In this document: positions 7,626 to 15,758 of the stretch, piece after piece
Layout of the letters: the number at the start of each line of letters is the position of its first letter
Numbering within the stretch: position 1 is the first letter of the stretch
NCBI RefSeq assembly: GCF_000967655.1
Contig: NZ_JXYA01000044.1
Coordinates: 1-48,071 of the forward strand
DNA: 48,071 nt
Source of the DNA: Pseudoalteromonas rubra
GTDB lineage: Bacteria > Pseudomonadota > Gammaproteobacteria > Enterobacterales > Alteromonadaceae
Reading direction: 5' to 3'
Translations under genes and position numbers: made by a program
Notes under the pieces: generated by a model
The model's database searches: none
Told to the model about the DNA's origin: nothing
The model's input: only the letters and a program-made list of their open reading frames with translations

Positions 7626-8894
7626 TTATTCGCTGAGGATCACGTGCTGTGATTGTCCAAAAGCTGTCAGGCTTGAGATGATGATTGTATCACCAGCTTG
7701 CAGCCCCTGGGTAATTTCTACTTCCCGGACACTTTTGACACCCAGTGAAACCGGGGTCCTGTATGCGGAGTTTTGTTCAATTTTATAGGCGGTGCTTGAT
7801 GCGCCGGTTTCGACAAAGGCACCACGCTCGACTTTAAGTACGTTTTGCTTGTGCGCCAGGATGATCTGGGCGTTGACCCGCTGGTTCTGGCGCAAATTTC
7901 CCGGCTGCTCGGTAAAGCGAATACGACCGCGAACCTGGCCCTGCTCAACTTCGGGGGAAATCGCCACTAAAGTTGCTCCGTATTGTTCATTGTTAATTTG
8001 CACATTGGCTTGCAGGCCTATCCCCAGCTCATCAGCGAGGTTTTCAGGAATATAGGCTTCGACTTCCAGCTCATTGAGATTAACCAGCGACATCAGCGGG
8101 GTATTGCGTTGCACATGTTGTTTTTGCTGAACGTTCAGGGTGCCGACAATGCCGGATAAAGGGGAGTGCAGGGTCAGTGCCTCAACCTGACGGCGCAACT
8201 CCTCGGTGAGATGACGCTGGCGGGTCAGGTTCAGTTCGCTGCTTTTCAGCTCAAAGCTCAGGCGCTCCTGTGCCAGTTGCAGGCTGGCAATGGCATGACG
8301 TTCATTCAGTTCGGCGCGCTTCAGGGCGACCTGGGTCTGTTCCAGTTCTTCTTTTGAGATGATCTGTTTTTCTATGCTGCTACGGGCGCGGGCCATCTCA
8401 CTTTGTGCGGCTTCCAGTTCGACTTTGGCCAGCTCCATTTGTTGGGTGTTATCCAGCTGCTGTTGTTTTATGGCGATTTTTTGGCGACTGACTTCCATCT
8501 CCAGGCGTGCCAGGGTCGCTTCTTCCTGGAGTAACTGATTGCGCAGCTCAGGGCTGTCGATGCTCAATAGCGCCTGGCCCGCTGCAATCTCATCACCCGC
8601 TTTGACAAACAAAGTGACTGTGCCTGCTGCGATGGCATACAAAGAAGGGCTGTTTGCGGCCATGGTGCGGCCTTCTACGCGCAGGTCCTGGACCATATCA
8701 CCGCGCACGACCGTGGCGGTGCGCAGTGATTGCAGTGACACTACCTGATCGGCGCTAAGTAACTGATCAAAGCTGCTGTATGAGGCTGTGGTGGCCCCTA
8801 TCAGTCCAAAGGCTGCTACCGCACTTACCCACCAGCGCGGTAGCCTGCGCGTTGGTTTAATCGCTTTGTCTTGTTGTTTGGTATCTCGGATCAT
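7626..8894 (-). CDS. periplasmic adaptor (membrane fusion protein), MacA/HlyD type
   Basis: A 422-aa protein: one N-terminal membrane anchor (about 24-45, after RRLPRWW), a barrel-sandwich/lipoyl half (about 78-115, GDEIAAGQALLSID), a long alpha-helical hairpin rich in Gln/Glu/Leu (about 115-235), the second lipoyl half (LHSPLSGIVGTL), then beta-barrel and membrane-proximal domains. It has no lipobox, so it is an inner-membrane anchored adaptor. The start ATG has AAGGAG 11 nt upstream. It is the first gene of the cluster and lies about 31 nt after the predicted start site of the sigma-54 promoter. No TolC-type outer-membrane protein is encoded nearby. Confidence 0.93.
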   Translation of the reverse strand: MIRDTKQQDKAIKPTRRLPRWWVSAVAAFGLIGATTASYSSFDQLLSADQVVSLQSLRTATVVRGDMVQDLRVEGRTMAANSPSLYAIAAGTVTLFVKAGDEIAAGQALLSIDSPELRNQLLQEEATLARLEMEVSRQKIAIKQQQLDNTQQMELAKVELEAAQSEMARARSSIEKQIISKEELEQTQVALKRAELNERHAIASLQLAQERLSFELKSSELNLTRQRHLTEELRRQVEALTLHSPLSGIVGTLNVQQKQHVQRNTPLMSLVNLNELEVEAYIPENLADELGIGLQANVQINNEQYGATLVAISPEVEQGQVRGRIRFTEQPGNLRQNQRVNAQIILAHKQNVLKVERGAFVETGASSTAYKIEQNSAYRTPVSLGVKSVREVEITQGLQAGDTIIISSLTAFGQSQHVILSE

Positions 8895-8935
8895 GCCGGG
8901 TACGGCTCCTTGTTTTTTCGATTACTTGTTCTTAT

Positions 8936-8951
8936 TACAAAAACAGTGCCA
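8936..8951 (-). promoter_or_regulatory. sigma-54 (-24/-12) promoter
   Basis: On the minus strand the sequence reads TGGCACT-GTTT-TTGTA against the consensus TGGCACG-N4-TTGCW. The GG and the -12 dinucleotide are exactly 10 nt apart; the usual GC at -12 is GT here. It predicts a start near 8926, about 31 nt before the MacA-like gene. A sigma-54 activator is encoded in the same cluster, which strongly supports the call. Confidence 0.75.
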
Positions 8952-9011
8952 AAGCGTAATGCACTGAAATTATAGAGTTATTTCTCTTTTTGATAGTGGA
9001 GTATCAGCGCA

Positions 9012-9061
9012 GCGGACGGACAGCGGACAGTACGCGGACAGTAGACGGGTGTCCGGACACC
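9012..9061. promoter_or_regulatory. enhancer-like array: three 11-bp direct repeats plus a palindrome
   Basis: Three contiguous 11-bp units (9012-9022, 9023-9033, 9034-9044) all begin GCGGAC, two of them GCGGACAGTA. A perfect 14-bp palindrome GGTGTCCGGACACC follows at 9048-9061; its half-site CGGACA is the same word as in the direct repeats. The array is centred about 90-130 bp behind the sigma-54 start site, the usual place for an NtrC-type activator. It also lies upstream of the divergent ABC operon at 9173, so it may serve both. Confidence 0.7.
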
Positions 9062-9172
9062 GTGTTGTAGCTCAGTGCATAGCCGAGCCACAATACACTG
9101 GCTTTGCCGACCTGATCCTGTACCATAGTGATCATACTAAGTTGCTGTTAAGTAAGTGGTAAAGGAGATACG

Positions 9173-9829
9173 ATGATCCAGTTAGACAAGATAACCTTAA
9201 GGCGCCGAGACGGGGCTGGGTACAGACATGTGCTGGACAACCTGAGCTGGTCAGTGTCAGGGGCGCAGCAGGTTGCGTTAACCGGTGAAAGTGGCTCGGG
9301 CAAAACGACTTTGCTGAATATACTGGCGGGCTTGCTGAGCCCGGACGCTGGCACCATTTGCATCAACGAGCAATTTATCCATACCTACAACGCCACACAG
9401 CTGGCTTTGTACCGCCGCACCATTGGCATGATCTTTCAACATTATCAGCTCCTCAGCCCGCTAAGTGTTGCCGACAATATGGCGTTTCAGGCAAGGCTGA
9501 ATGGCCGCGCTGTGAGTCGTGAAGACATTGCATTGATGGCAAAACGGCTGGGGCTGGGCGATAAGCTCGATGCCTTTCCAACGCAGCTCAGTGGTGGGGA
9601 GCAACAACGCGTTGGGATTGCCCGGGCGCTGCTTAATCAGCCCCGCATACTGCTGGCCGATGAGCCTACCGGTAACCTCGACAGCGAGCGCAGCCAGGAA
9701 GTGTTAGAGCTGCTGATGGCGTTATGTAAAGAGCAGCAGGTCAATTTGATCATGGTGACACACAGCCGCGCCCTTGCCGCGCAGTTGCCACGACAGGTGG
9801 AGTTACGTGACGGGCGCATACATGAGTGA
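9173..9829 (+). CDS. ABC transporter ATPase, YbbA/AttE-like
   Basis: A 218-aa ATP-binding subunit of the LolD/MacB class: Walker A GESGSGKTT (about 38-46), Q-loop IFQHYQLL, signature LSGGEQQRVGIARAL, Walker B LLADEPTGNLD, switch His in MVTHSRA. The start has AAAGGAGA at the correct distance. Its stop overlaps the permease start by 8 bp. With the 804-aa permease and the AttH-like lipoprotein it forms a three-gene operon divergent from the MacAB-like cluster. YbbAP and Att systems are known arrangements; the cargo is unknown. Confidence 0.92.
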   Translation: MIQLDKITLRRRDGAGYRHVLDNLSWSVSGAQQVALTGESGSGKTTLLNILAGLLSPDAGTICINEQFIHTYNATQLALYRRTIGMIFQHYQLLSPLSVADNMAFQARLNGRAVSREDIALMAKRLGLGDKLDAFPTQLSGGEQQRVGIARALLNQPRILLADEPTGNLDSERSQEVLELLMALCKEQQVNLIMVTHSRALAAQLPRQVELRDGRIHE

Positions 9830-12236
9830 ATTGCGTCTTATCTTGCTGACCTATAGCCAGTTTTATCGTCGTCATGCCGGCCTTTTGGTACTTTTTCTGA
9901 TTGGTTTGAGCCTGGGCAGTGCCTTGCTCAGTGCAACGCTGGGGTTAAATCAGGAGGCCTCGCAGCGCTATCAAACCAGCACCGCGCTGTTAGCCCAGCC
10001 CGTGAGTCATTTTATTCGACCGCCTCTGGGGGAGTCGGGCTTATCGCTTTCTCTGTGGCAACGGCTTTCAGCTGCCGGGTTTGTGCAGGCTCAGCCGGTG
10101 CTTGAAGGGCGAGTGAGAAGTGATGACAACAAGCTCATTGCAGTGCGAGGTGTGAATTTACTGCAATGGCAAACCGCCGGTGTCACCCAGCCTGCTCAGC
10201 GTCAATCTCAGCAGTCAAATACTGAGCATGCCCTGTTCGACACGCTGTTTGTGTCACCCGAGCGCCTGGCCAGGTTACAGCTCGATGAGGCCGTGTTGTA
10301 CTTTAACGGTGAGCGTGTTCCTGTAAGTCAGCTCGATGGAGCCGGTCATTTTGCGCTTGCGGACATCAGCCTGGCAGACCGATTGCTCAAGGCACAGGGG
10401 CAAGTCAGCTATTTCGAAGTGGCGGGGCTGAATGCCGCGCAGTTACAGCAACTCAAGATACTGCTTGGCAACGAGGGCAGGCTTGAGTCTGCCGAGGCGC
10501 AAACATTCGATGCGCTGTCGGGCGCCTTTTTCTTCAACTTGCAGGCACTGGCATTGCTTGGCTATGTGGTGGGCGCTTTTTTAAGTCTGAATGCCATCAA
10601 GCTTGCCTATCAGAGCCGGTTATCCTTGCAACAGCAAATGGCCACGCTTGGCTGCCGTCAGGGCCAGCTACTCAAGGCGCTGTGCCTGGAAGTCACGATT
10701 CTGAGTGTGGTAGCCGCGACATTGGGCAACCTGCTTGGGGTGCTGATGGCCAATCTGATGATGGCGGATATCAGCGCGGTGCTGAGCAGTTTTTATCAGC
10801 TGGACCGGTCGCTGACGGTCAGTTTTGACGTTGCGCTGGTGCTCATCGGCACTGTGCTTAATCTGGCGGTTCTGAGCGCATTTATGGTGTTACAAACAAC
10901 CATTGCACAGCGGCTGACTAAGTGGTTAACCCTGGCACTTTTAGTACTGGCGGGTGTGGGCGCTTTGACGTTATTGGCACTGGCGCAGACCAAGTGGCAG
11001 GCTTTGCTGCTGTGCGCGTGTGTGCTGCTGGTGTTTTTTGCGCTGACGCCGCCGTTGGTGCGTCTGGTGTTTCGGGTCCGATGGCCAACTCAGGCGTCTT
11101 TGCTTGTCTGGCTCAAAGGCGACAGCCTGACGCAATTGCCGGCGCTATTGAGCTCGGTGCTGGCGATACTGATGGCAATGGGGGCTGCCATTGGCATGCA
11201 GGTAATGGTGGGCAGCTTTAGCAGCGCACTGGATGCGCATCTGCAAACCCGCCTGAATGCCGACTTGTATGTCAGGCCGGATAACCCAACCGCGCAGATG
11301 CGTCAGGCATTATTGGATCTACCAGATGTGACGCAGGTGGGAGTTTACTGGTCGGCACACAGCGAAGTCCAAATGGATAATGAGACTGTGCCCGTGACGC
11401 TGATGAGTTTTGGTGAAGATGCTCGCTATCATCAGCATCTGACCTTACTGAATAAGCAGCCGTTGCATGCCAGTCATCTTAGCAGTGCCGCTGAGGCCAT
11501 TTCGTGTTTGGTCAATGAACCGGGCATGCGTCGCTATGATCTGGCTGTTGGCACTTTGATCCAGGTACAACAAGGGGAGCGCGCTTTTTCCTGTCAGATA
11601 AGCGGTGTTTTTTACGATTACGGAGAGCCGGGGATTAATCTGGTGGTCAGCAGCTCTGTGATTGTGCGTCAGGCTTTTTTGTATGACGCGGTGGGGTTTA
11701 TGTTGACGTTAGAGCAAGGGGCTGATGCAGAGCGGGTGGCCGATGTGATTAGTCAGCGCTGGTCACTGGCGGGGCACCAGTTGGTCCACAACCAGGTCTT
11801 TAAACGTTATGCAAAACAGCTATTTAGTCAGACTTTTCTGGTTACTCATGCGCTGAATATCTGCATTATGGCAATCGCATTATTTGGTGTCTGGGTGAGC
11901 TTTTTAACACTTGGACGACAGCAGCTTCAGCCAATGGCGGTACTACAAACTTTGGGGGTGACCCAGAAGCAATTGCTGCTCCTCAAGCTGTGTCAGGCCG
12001 GGCTTATCCTGGGCTTAACGTTACTGCTGGCCGTACCACTTGGGATCCTGCTGGGCTGGGTGTTACTGGAATATGTGATGCCCATCGCCTTTGGCTGGAG
12101 CATGGCCATGGTTCTCAGTTGGGGCGATATCTGGGGATTTTGTGCTGTGGTGCTTGTATTGGCGCTGGTGGTAAGCGCTATTCCGTTACTCAAACTGGTC
12201 AAACGTAATGTGGCTGATAATGTGGCGCAGCTCTGA
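9822..12236 (+). CDS. large ABC permease, YbbP-like (two FtsX domains)
   Basis: An 804-aa membrane protein, the length usual for YbbP-type permeases. It has an N-terminal helix (about 16-36), a periplasmic domain (about 40-235), helices around 245-420 including a repeated FtsX-like core, a second periplasmic domain (about 470-670) and three last helices (about 680-705, 730-755, 770-795). The start ATG at 9822 lies inside the ATPase stop region (ATGAGTGA). An upstream in-frame ATG at 9774 would overlap the ATPase gene by 56 bp and was not used. One polypeptide supplies both permease halves, unlike the two separate permeases across the intergenic region. Confidence 0.9.
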   Translation: MSELRLILLTYSQFYRRHAGLLVLFLIGLSLGSALLSATLGLNQEASQRYQTSTALLAQPVSHFIRPPLGESGLSLSLWQRLSAAGFVQAQPVLEGRVRSDDNKLIAVRGVNLLQWQTAGVTQPAQRQSQQSNTEHALFDTLFVSPERLARLQLDEAVLYFNGERVPVSQLDGAGHFALADISLADRLLKAQGQVSYFEVAGLNAAQLQQLKILLGNEGRLESAEAQTFDALSGAFFFNLQALALLGYVVGAFLSLNAIKLAYQSRLSLQQQMATLGCRQGQLLKALCLEVTILSVVAATLGNLLGVLMANLMMADISAVLSSFYQLDRSLTVSFDVALVLIGTVLNLAVLSAFMVLQTTIAQRLTKWLTLALLVLAGVGALTLLALAQTKWQALLLCACVLLVFFALTPPLVRLVFRVRWPTQASLLVWLKGDSLTQLPALLSSVLAILMAMGAAIGMQVMVGSFSSALDAHLQTRLNADLYVRPDNPTAQMRQALLDLPDVTQVGVYWSAHSEVQMDNETVPVTLMSFGEDARYHQHLTLLNKQPLHASHLSSAAEAISCLVNEPGMRRYDLAVGTLIQVQQGERAFSCQISGVFYDYGEPGINLVVSSSVIVRQAFLYDAVGFMLTLEQGADAERVADVISQRWSLAGHQLVHNQVFKRYAKQLFSQTFLVTHALNICIMAIALFGVWVSFLTLGRQQLQPMAVLQTLGVTQKQLLLLKLCQAGLILGLTLLLAVPLGILLGWVLLEYVMPIAFGWSMAMVLSWGDIWGFCAVVLVLALVVSAIPLLKLVKRNVADNVAQL

Positions 12237-12246
12237 GGAACCAATT

Positions 12247-13320
12247 ATGCAAAAAGTCAGCTCCCTTTTGTTAGTTTTACTGGTATTAACGGGCTGCCAG
12301 CCGGTTGCGCCACCAACCGAGCGCAACAATGCGGCAATGGCCGTGCTGGGACAAACCTTGGGAGCGCCGGTAGATGCCAGTCAGCCTTTGGTGTTTCCCC
12401 GTGACCATGGCGCCCATCCCGAACAAGGGGTTGAATGGTGGTATGTGACGGGCAATCTGACGGCGGACGATGGCAGCAAGTTTGGTATGCAGTGGACCTT
12501 GTTTCGTATCATTGACCCGGGTTTTTCAACTTTTCAGTCTTCTCCCTGGTGGGACGGACAGCTTTATTTTGCGCATTTTGCTTTGCAGGATGGCCAGACA
12601 CATCAGGCGTTTGAGCGCTATGGCAGAGCCGGGCAGGTCGACATTCAGGCCAGCCCCTTCATTGCCCGGCTGGGTGACTGGCAGCTGGCCAGTCGGGGGA
12701 ATGCCTTCTTGCCGCTGCAATTACACACTCAGACGTCCGGGTATGGCCTGGATATTACACTGGCAAACAGTCCGCTGGTGTTGCATGGCGAGCAAGGATA
12801 CAGCCAGAAAACCCAACAAGGCCATGCTTCTTTTTACTACAGTTATCCCTTTTTACAAGTTACGGGCACGCTTACATACGCCGGAAAGTCTTATGAAGTT
12901 ACGGGGCAGGCCTGGCTCGACAGAGAATGGTCTTCTGCCCTGATCGATAACCAGAATGGCGGCTGGGACTGGTTCAGTTTACAGAGCCAAGATCCTGAGC
13001 AGGGCGCACTGATGGCGTTTTGTACACGTGATGGGCAAGAGGCCTATGCCTATTGCAGCGCCTCAGAGATATCTCCTTCGGGTCAGGTTACAGCCTACCC
13101 GCATGAGCAGGTCACACTGACGGTACTGGACAGGGCGCAAACCCGGGGAGTAACGCACCCGATAAGCTGGCAGTTGCAGGTACCCGGCAAAGAAGCCGTG
13201 ATCATTGATGTATTGCAGCGCGACTCTTTTAATAGCCTGAGCGTACCTTACTGGGAGGGTCGGATCCGCAGCCGCGGTGGATTTGTCGCAACAGGCTATG
13301 GCGAACTGTTTGGCTATTGA
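12247..13320 (+). CDS. AttH/CrtC-like lipoprotein (predicted secreted hydrolase family)
   Basis: A 357-aa lipoprotein with signal residues 1-16 and lipobox LTGC. The mature part is of the AttH/CrtC family, two lipocalin-like barrels: the motif HPEQGVEWWYVTGNL (about 60) and the GQAWLDREW segment (about 220) are typical. The start ATG at 12247 is preceded by GAGGAA, 10 bp after the permease stop. In related clusters this family is encoded with a YbbAP/AttEFG-type ABC transporter, as here, so it probably handles a lipid-like ligand or receives it from the transporter. Catalytic activity is not shown by the sequence. Confidence 0.88.
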   Translation: MQKVSSLLLVLLVLTGCQPVAPPTERNNAAMAVLGQTLGAPVDASQPLVFPRDHGAHPEQGVEWWYVTGNLTADDGSKFGMQWTLFRIIDPGFSTFQSSPWWDGQLYFAHFALQDGQTHQAFERYGRAGQVDIQASPFIARLGDWQLASRGNAFLPLQLHTQTSGYGLDITLANSPLVLHGEQGYSQKTQQGHASFYYSYPFLQVTGTLTYAGKSYEVTGQAWLDREWSSALIDNQNGGWDWFSLQSQDPEQGALMAFCTRDGQEAYAYCSASEISPSGQVTAYPHEQVTLTVLDRAQTRGVTHPISWQLQVPGKEAVIIDVLQRDSFNSLSVPYWEGRIRSRGGFVATGYGELFGY

Positions 13321-13370
13321 GGAACCCTTGTGCAGCGCAGATTTTATTGCATAGGGTGAGTTATAAGGTT

Positions 13371-13400
13371 TTGTTGTAAATGCAGATTTTCTGGTAAAAT
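13371..13400 (+). promoter_or_regulatory. sigma-70 promoter with extended -10
   Basis: TTGTTG and TAAAAT are separated by 18 bp, and TGG before the -10 supplies a TGn extension. It would start transcription about 30 nt before the small membrane protein at 13438. Confidence 0.5.
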
Positions 13401-13437
13401 GCGCCTTTATTAGATAGAAAAGGACGTTACGCCTGTT

Positions 13438-13785
13438 ATGAATAAAATTGTGTGTTATCTGGTTGAGGTGACTCTGTTTTTACTGTGCCTGGGCGTTGGC
13501 TCATTACTATCCGAAGCGTCAGGACCCGCTCTGGTAGGATTTGTTTTGACACAGCTGGTTGTGCCAGCACTGCTGTGGGTTGCACTGCGCTACCTGTTTT
13601 TTAAAAGCGTATCAGTTTCATGCGATAAGCCGACATGCGGTGGTCGGGGGAGATTGGAATCACAAACAGAATTGGCAGACAACCCTGTTATCAGGGCTGT
13701 GATGATAAAGGGACACAGGTGTACCAAGTGCCAGCATCTCATTCACACAGCCCTATTTACGCCAGTTGCGAAAGATAACGCGTAA
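13438..13785 (+). CDS. small membrane protein with C-terminal zinc-ribbon-like Cys pairs
   Basis: A 115-aa protein I do not recognise. Two membrane helices (about 5-25 and 36-56) are followed by a cytoplasmic tail with CDKPTC and, about 35 residues later, CTKC, a spacing that could bind zinc. ATG at 13438 has AAAAGGA upstream at a rather long distance. It is a single gene between the AttH-like operon and the convergent decarboxylase-like gene. A second protein combining Cys pairs and membrane helices is encoded at 15426. Confidence 0.7.
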   Translation: MNKIVCYLVEVTLFLLCLGVGSLLSEASGPALVGFVLTQLVVPALLWVALRYLFFKSVSVSCDKPTCGGRGRLESQTELADNPVIRAVMIKGHRCTKCQHLIHTALFTPVAKDNA

Positions 13786-13813
13786 GTAATGACTCACACT
13801 GGCAGCTCAGAGT

Positions 13814-14746
13814 CTACTCCCGGTCGTACAGGGGCAGGGCAACACCTGAGACGTCAGGAAATTCCAGCACCGCGACAGGGGTAAAGTCGCTTTCTGCGAG
13901 GAAAAACGTCGTCAGGCTGGCACGGGAGTGGATGGTAAACTCCCCCACAAACGGCATCATCCAGCCACTGTCGCTGGATAACACGCCGCTTAACTGAGGC
14001 ACTTTGCCAAAATCCGGGAGCAGGTAGTCGGGCAGCACGTTGTCGCCCACAGAATGGAGCGGCAGATTGACCCCAATCTGACGTGTGTAAGACACATCCA
14101 GCATCGGTTGTCCGGTATATTGGTTGGCCAGGGTTAAAGCATGCTGATGCGCTGTGATAGTGATCGACACATCGCCAGCTTGCTTGGGATAGCCCCAGAT
14201 CTCACGACCAGCTTTAATTGCAATGGGGTTGTCTAGCATCAGGTGCTGGTTGTAAAGCGCATAGTTATGGGGTTTTCCGGCCGCTTGCTGCTGGGCATTG
14301 GCAGCACCTAGTGCCGCCAGTACTTTAGCGGTAAAATCCAGCTGGGCACCGGGCTCGGTCATATCTCCCGGGCAGGGCAAAGTGGGATCTTCACTGCCAC
14401 GGCGTTTTACATAAAAGCTTGATATTGTCTCGTTATAAGCACCGGCCGGGCTGGCCGTGATTTTTTGTGTATACAGAGCCCCAATCCCTTTTGACGCACT
14501 GCCCTCACAATGCAGTCGCACCGGCTCCCACTGCCAGTTCCATAAAAAGAACTGAGCAACATTGGCATCAATTAATCCGACGACCGCGCTGGTGGCTTCA
14601 CCCTGAACATGAAAGGGCATGTTAACTGGGGTGCCATCAGAGAGATAAGTGGTACTGGTGACCGGATAGGTTTCACTGAGATCGGCGCTATGGCCGGTGT
14701 TGCTCAATACCAGCATGGCACTGAGCATAAGTGTATTCAATTTCAT
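13814..14746 (-). CDS. secreted acetoacetate decarboxylase-family protein
   Basis: A 310-aa protein with a Sec signal peptide (1-21, ending GHSA). The ATG at 14746 follows AAAAGGAT; an in-frame start 69 nt upstream would hide the signal and was rejected. The signature AGREIWGYPKQAGD (about 179-192) matches acetoacetate decarboxylase (GRELSAYPKKLG in Clostridium). The Schiff-base Lys is kept as K188, but the neighbouring Lys that lowers its pKa is Gln (Q189). Export and this substitution argue against classical acetoacetate decarboxylation; an aldolase- or dehydratase-like role or simple ligand binding is possible. It is a monocistronic gene. Confidence 0.8.
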   Translation of the reverse strand: MKLNTLMLSAMLVLSNTGHSADLSETYPVTSTTYLSDGTPVNMPFHVQGEATSAVVGLIDANVAQFFLWNWQWEPVRLHCEGSASKGIGALYTQKITASPAGAYNETISSFYVKRRGSEDPTLPCPGDMTEPGAQLDFTAKVLAALGAANAQQQAAGKPHNYALYNQHLMLDNPIAIKAGREIWGYPKQAGDVSITITAHQHALTLANQYTGQPMLDVSYTRQIGVNLPLHSVGDNVLPDYLLPDFGKVPQLSGVLSSDSGWMMPFVGEFTIHSRASLTTFFLAESDFTPVAVLEFPDVSGVALPLYDRE

Positions 14747-14909
14747 TTTAGATCCTTTTCTGACTAGGGTTTTCCTTTGGATGGAGGTTGCCTTACACGC
14801 ACTGTTAGGTCGCAAAAGCGGGACTAGGCTAACACGCTCGGGTGAAAAGTAAATGAAATGGCACAGCGCAGCAGAGGTGGGTGAAATGTATACGAATGTA
14901 AATCAGCTA

Positions 14910-14938
14910 TTCTTTCTATCTTTGCAATGCTGTACACT
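14910..14938 (+). promoter_or_regulatory. weak sigma-70 promoter candidate
   Basis: TTCTTT and TACACT are spaced 17 bp apart, about 100 bp before the membrane protein gene at 15038. The match is modest. Confidence 0.3.
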
Positions 14939-15001
14939 GCGCGGCCAATTCATGGATCAGGTCGGTTATACAAAACTCGCTTTGACCGTACAGGATATCC
15001 T

Positions 15002-15017
15002 GGCTCAGCTCTGAGCC
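15002..15017. other. 16-bp interrupted palindrome in a 5' leader
   Basis: GGCTCAG-CT-CTGAGCC is a perfect 7-bp inverted repeat with a 2-nt centre, ending 20 nt before the ATG at 15038. With a centre that small it fits a protein operator better than an RNA hairpin. Confidence 0.4.
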
Positions 15018-15037
15018 AATAAATTAAGCAGGTAATT

Positions 15038-15409
15038 ATGGTCCCGTTTGTAGTATTGATCACCGTTTTGGTGTGTTTTGTCGGTTACGGGCTCTGGCCA
15101 CTGGCGCTCAGTGTACTGGGCTACCTGGTATCTGAGCAGTCGCTGGATGCCATGGTGCTGATGTTGTTTTGGTTAAGCATGGTATTTATTCAGTTTGTGG
15201 CGATGTGGCACATTGCAAAGAAAAAGCCCAGCGGACGTAAGTTCTTTTTTTACACCGTATGGATTTGTGTCTTTGTGCAGGGGGCTGACTTGTTATTAGC
15301 AAGCGAGGATGAGGTGCCCCTGTGGCCGCTGGCGGACTTGTTTATCTACCCGGCGTTAGCGATGTGGGTATTGTATGCCAGTGACGCAAAACAGTATTTT
15401 GAACAGTAG
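15038..15409 (+). CDS. small four-helix membrane protein, unknown
   Basis: A 123-aa protein I do not recognise. Hydrophobicity suggests four membrane helices (about 3-30, 38-58, 70-85, 95-115) with a basic loop AKKKPSGRK between the second and third. The start ATG is preceded by AGCAGG. The next gene (15426) starts 16 bp after its stop, so the two form an operon that ends at the terminator at 15725. Confidence 0.65.
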   Translation: MVPFVVLITVLVCFVGYGLWPLALSVLGYLVSEQSLDAMVLMLFWLSMVFIQFVAMWHIAKKKPSGRKFFFYTVWICVFVQGADLLLASEDEVPLWPLADLFIYPALAMWVLYASDAKQYFEQ

Positions 15410-15425
15410 CACTGAGAGTAAAAGC

Positions 15426-15722
15426 ATGAGTAAATGTGGTAAATGTGACAGCGATATTTCTTTTATGTCGGTACTAAATACACCGAATCCGTTCAAGCTA
15501 AAATGCGGTAGCTGTAAAGCGCCGATCGCGCTGAGTTTGGTGAGCGCGGGCATTGTCGCGGGTATCTTAATGGCGCTGATCAGTGCTATCTTATGGCACT
15601 TCTATGGCTCAGAAGGCTTCTGGATAAAGGTGGTGCTGCCAACAGTATTGATTGCAGAAGGCCTTTACTTCGCGGCCATCCGCACGGGCCTGGTAAAAGT
15701 AAAACCAGCACAAGCTGAATAA
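15426..15722 (+). CDS. zinc-ribbon membrane protein
   Basis: A 98-aa protein. The N-terminus has two Cys pairs, CGKC (4-7) and CGSC (about 30-33), a zinc-ribbon layout also found in many small membrane proteins. Two membrane helices follow (about 40-65 and 72-92). I chose ATG at 15426 because it puts the first Cys pair at the start and does not overlap the upstream gene; the longer frame from 15375 does overlap it. Function unknown; it is cotranscribed with the membrane protein at 15038. Confidence 0.65.
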   Translation: MSKCGKCDSDISFMSVLNTPNPFKLKCGSCKAPIALSLVSAGIVAGILMALISAILWHFYGSEGFWIKVVLPTVLIAEGLYFAAIRTGLVKVKPAQAE

Positions 15723-15724
15723 AA

Positions 15725-15747
15725 AACGGGAGCCAGTGGCTCCCGTT
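15725..15747. terminator. strong bidirectional intrinsic terminator
   Basis: A 10-bp stem (AACGGGAGCC / GGCTCCCGTT) with a 3-nt loop has a T-run on both strands. It serves the zinc-ribbon gene on the plus strand and feoB on the minus strand. Confidence 0.92.
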
Positions 15748-15758
15748 TTGTTGTGCAC

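Noticed and set aside
9066..9076. tRNA-like GTAGCTCAGTG
   Set aside because: Only ten bases match the D-arm sequence; no acceptor or T arm is found around it.
9100..9172. Second sigma-54 promoter for the divergent operon
   Set aside because: TGGCTTT is present, but no GC or TTGC at the required 10-nt distance.
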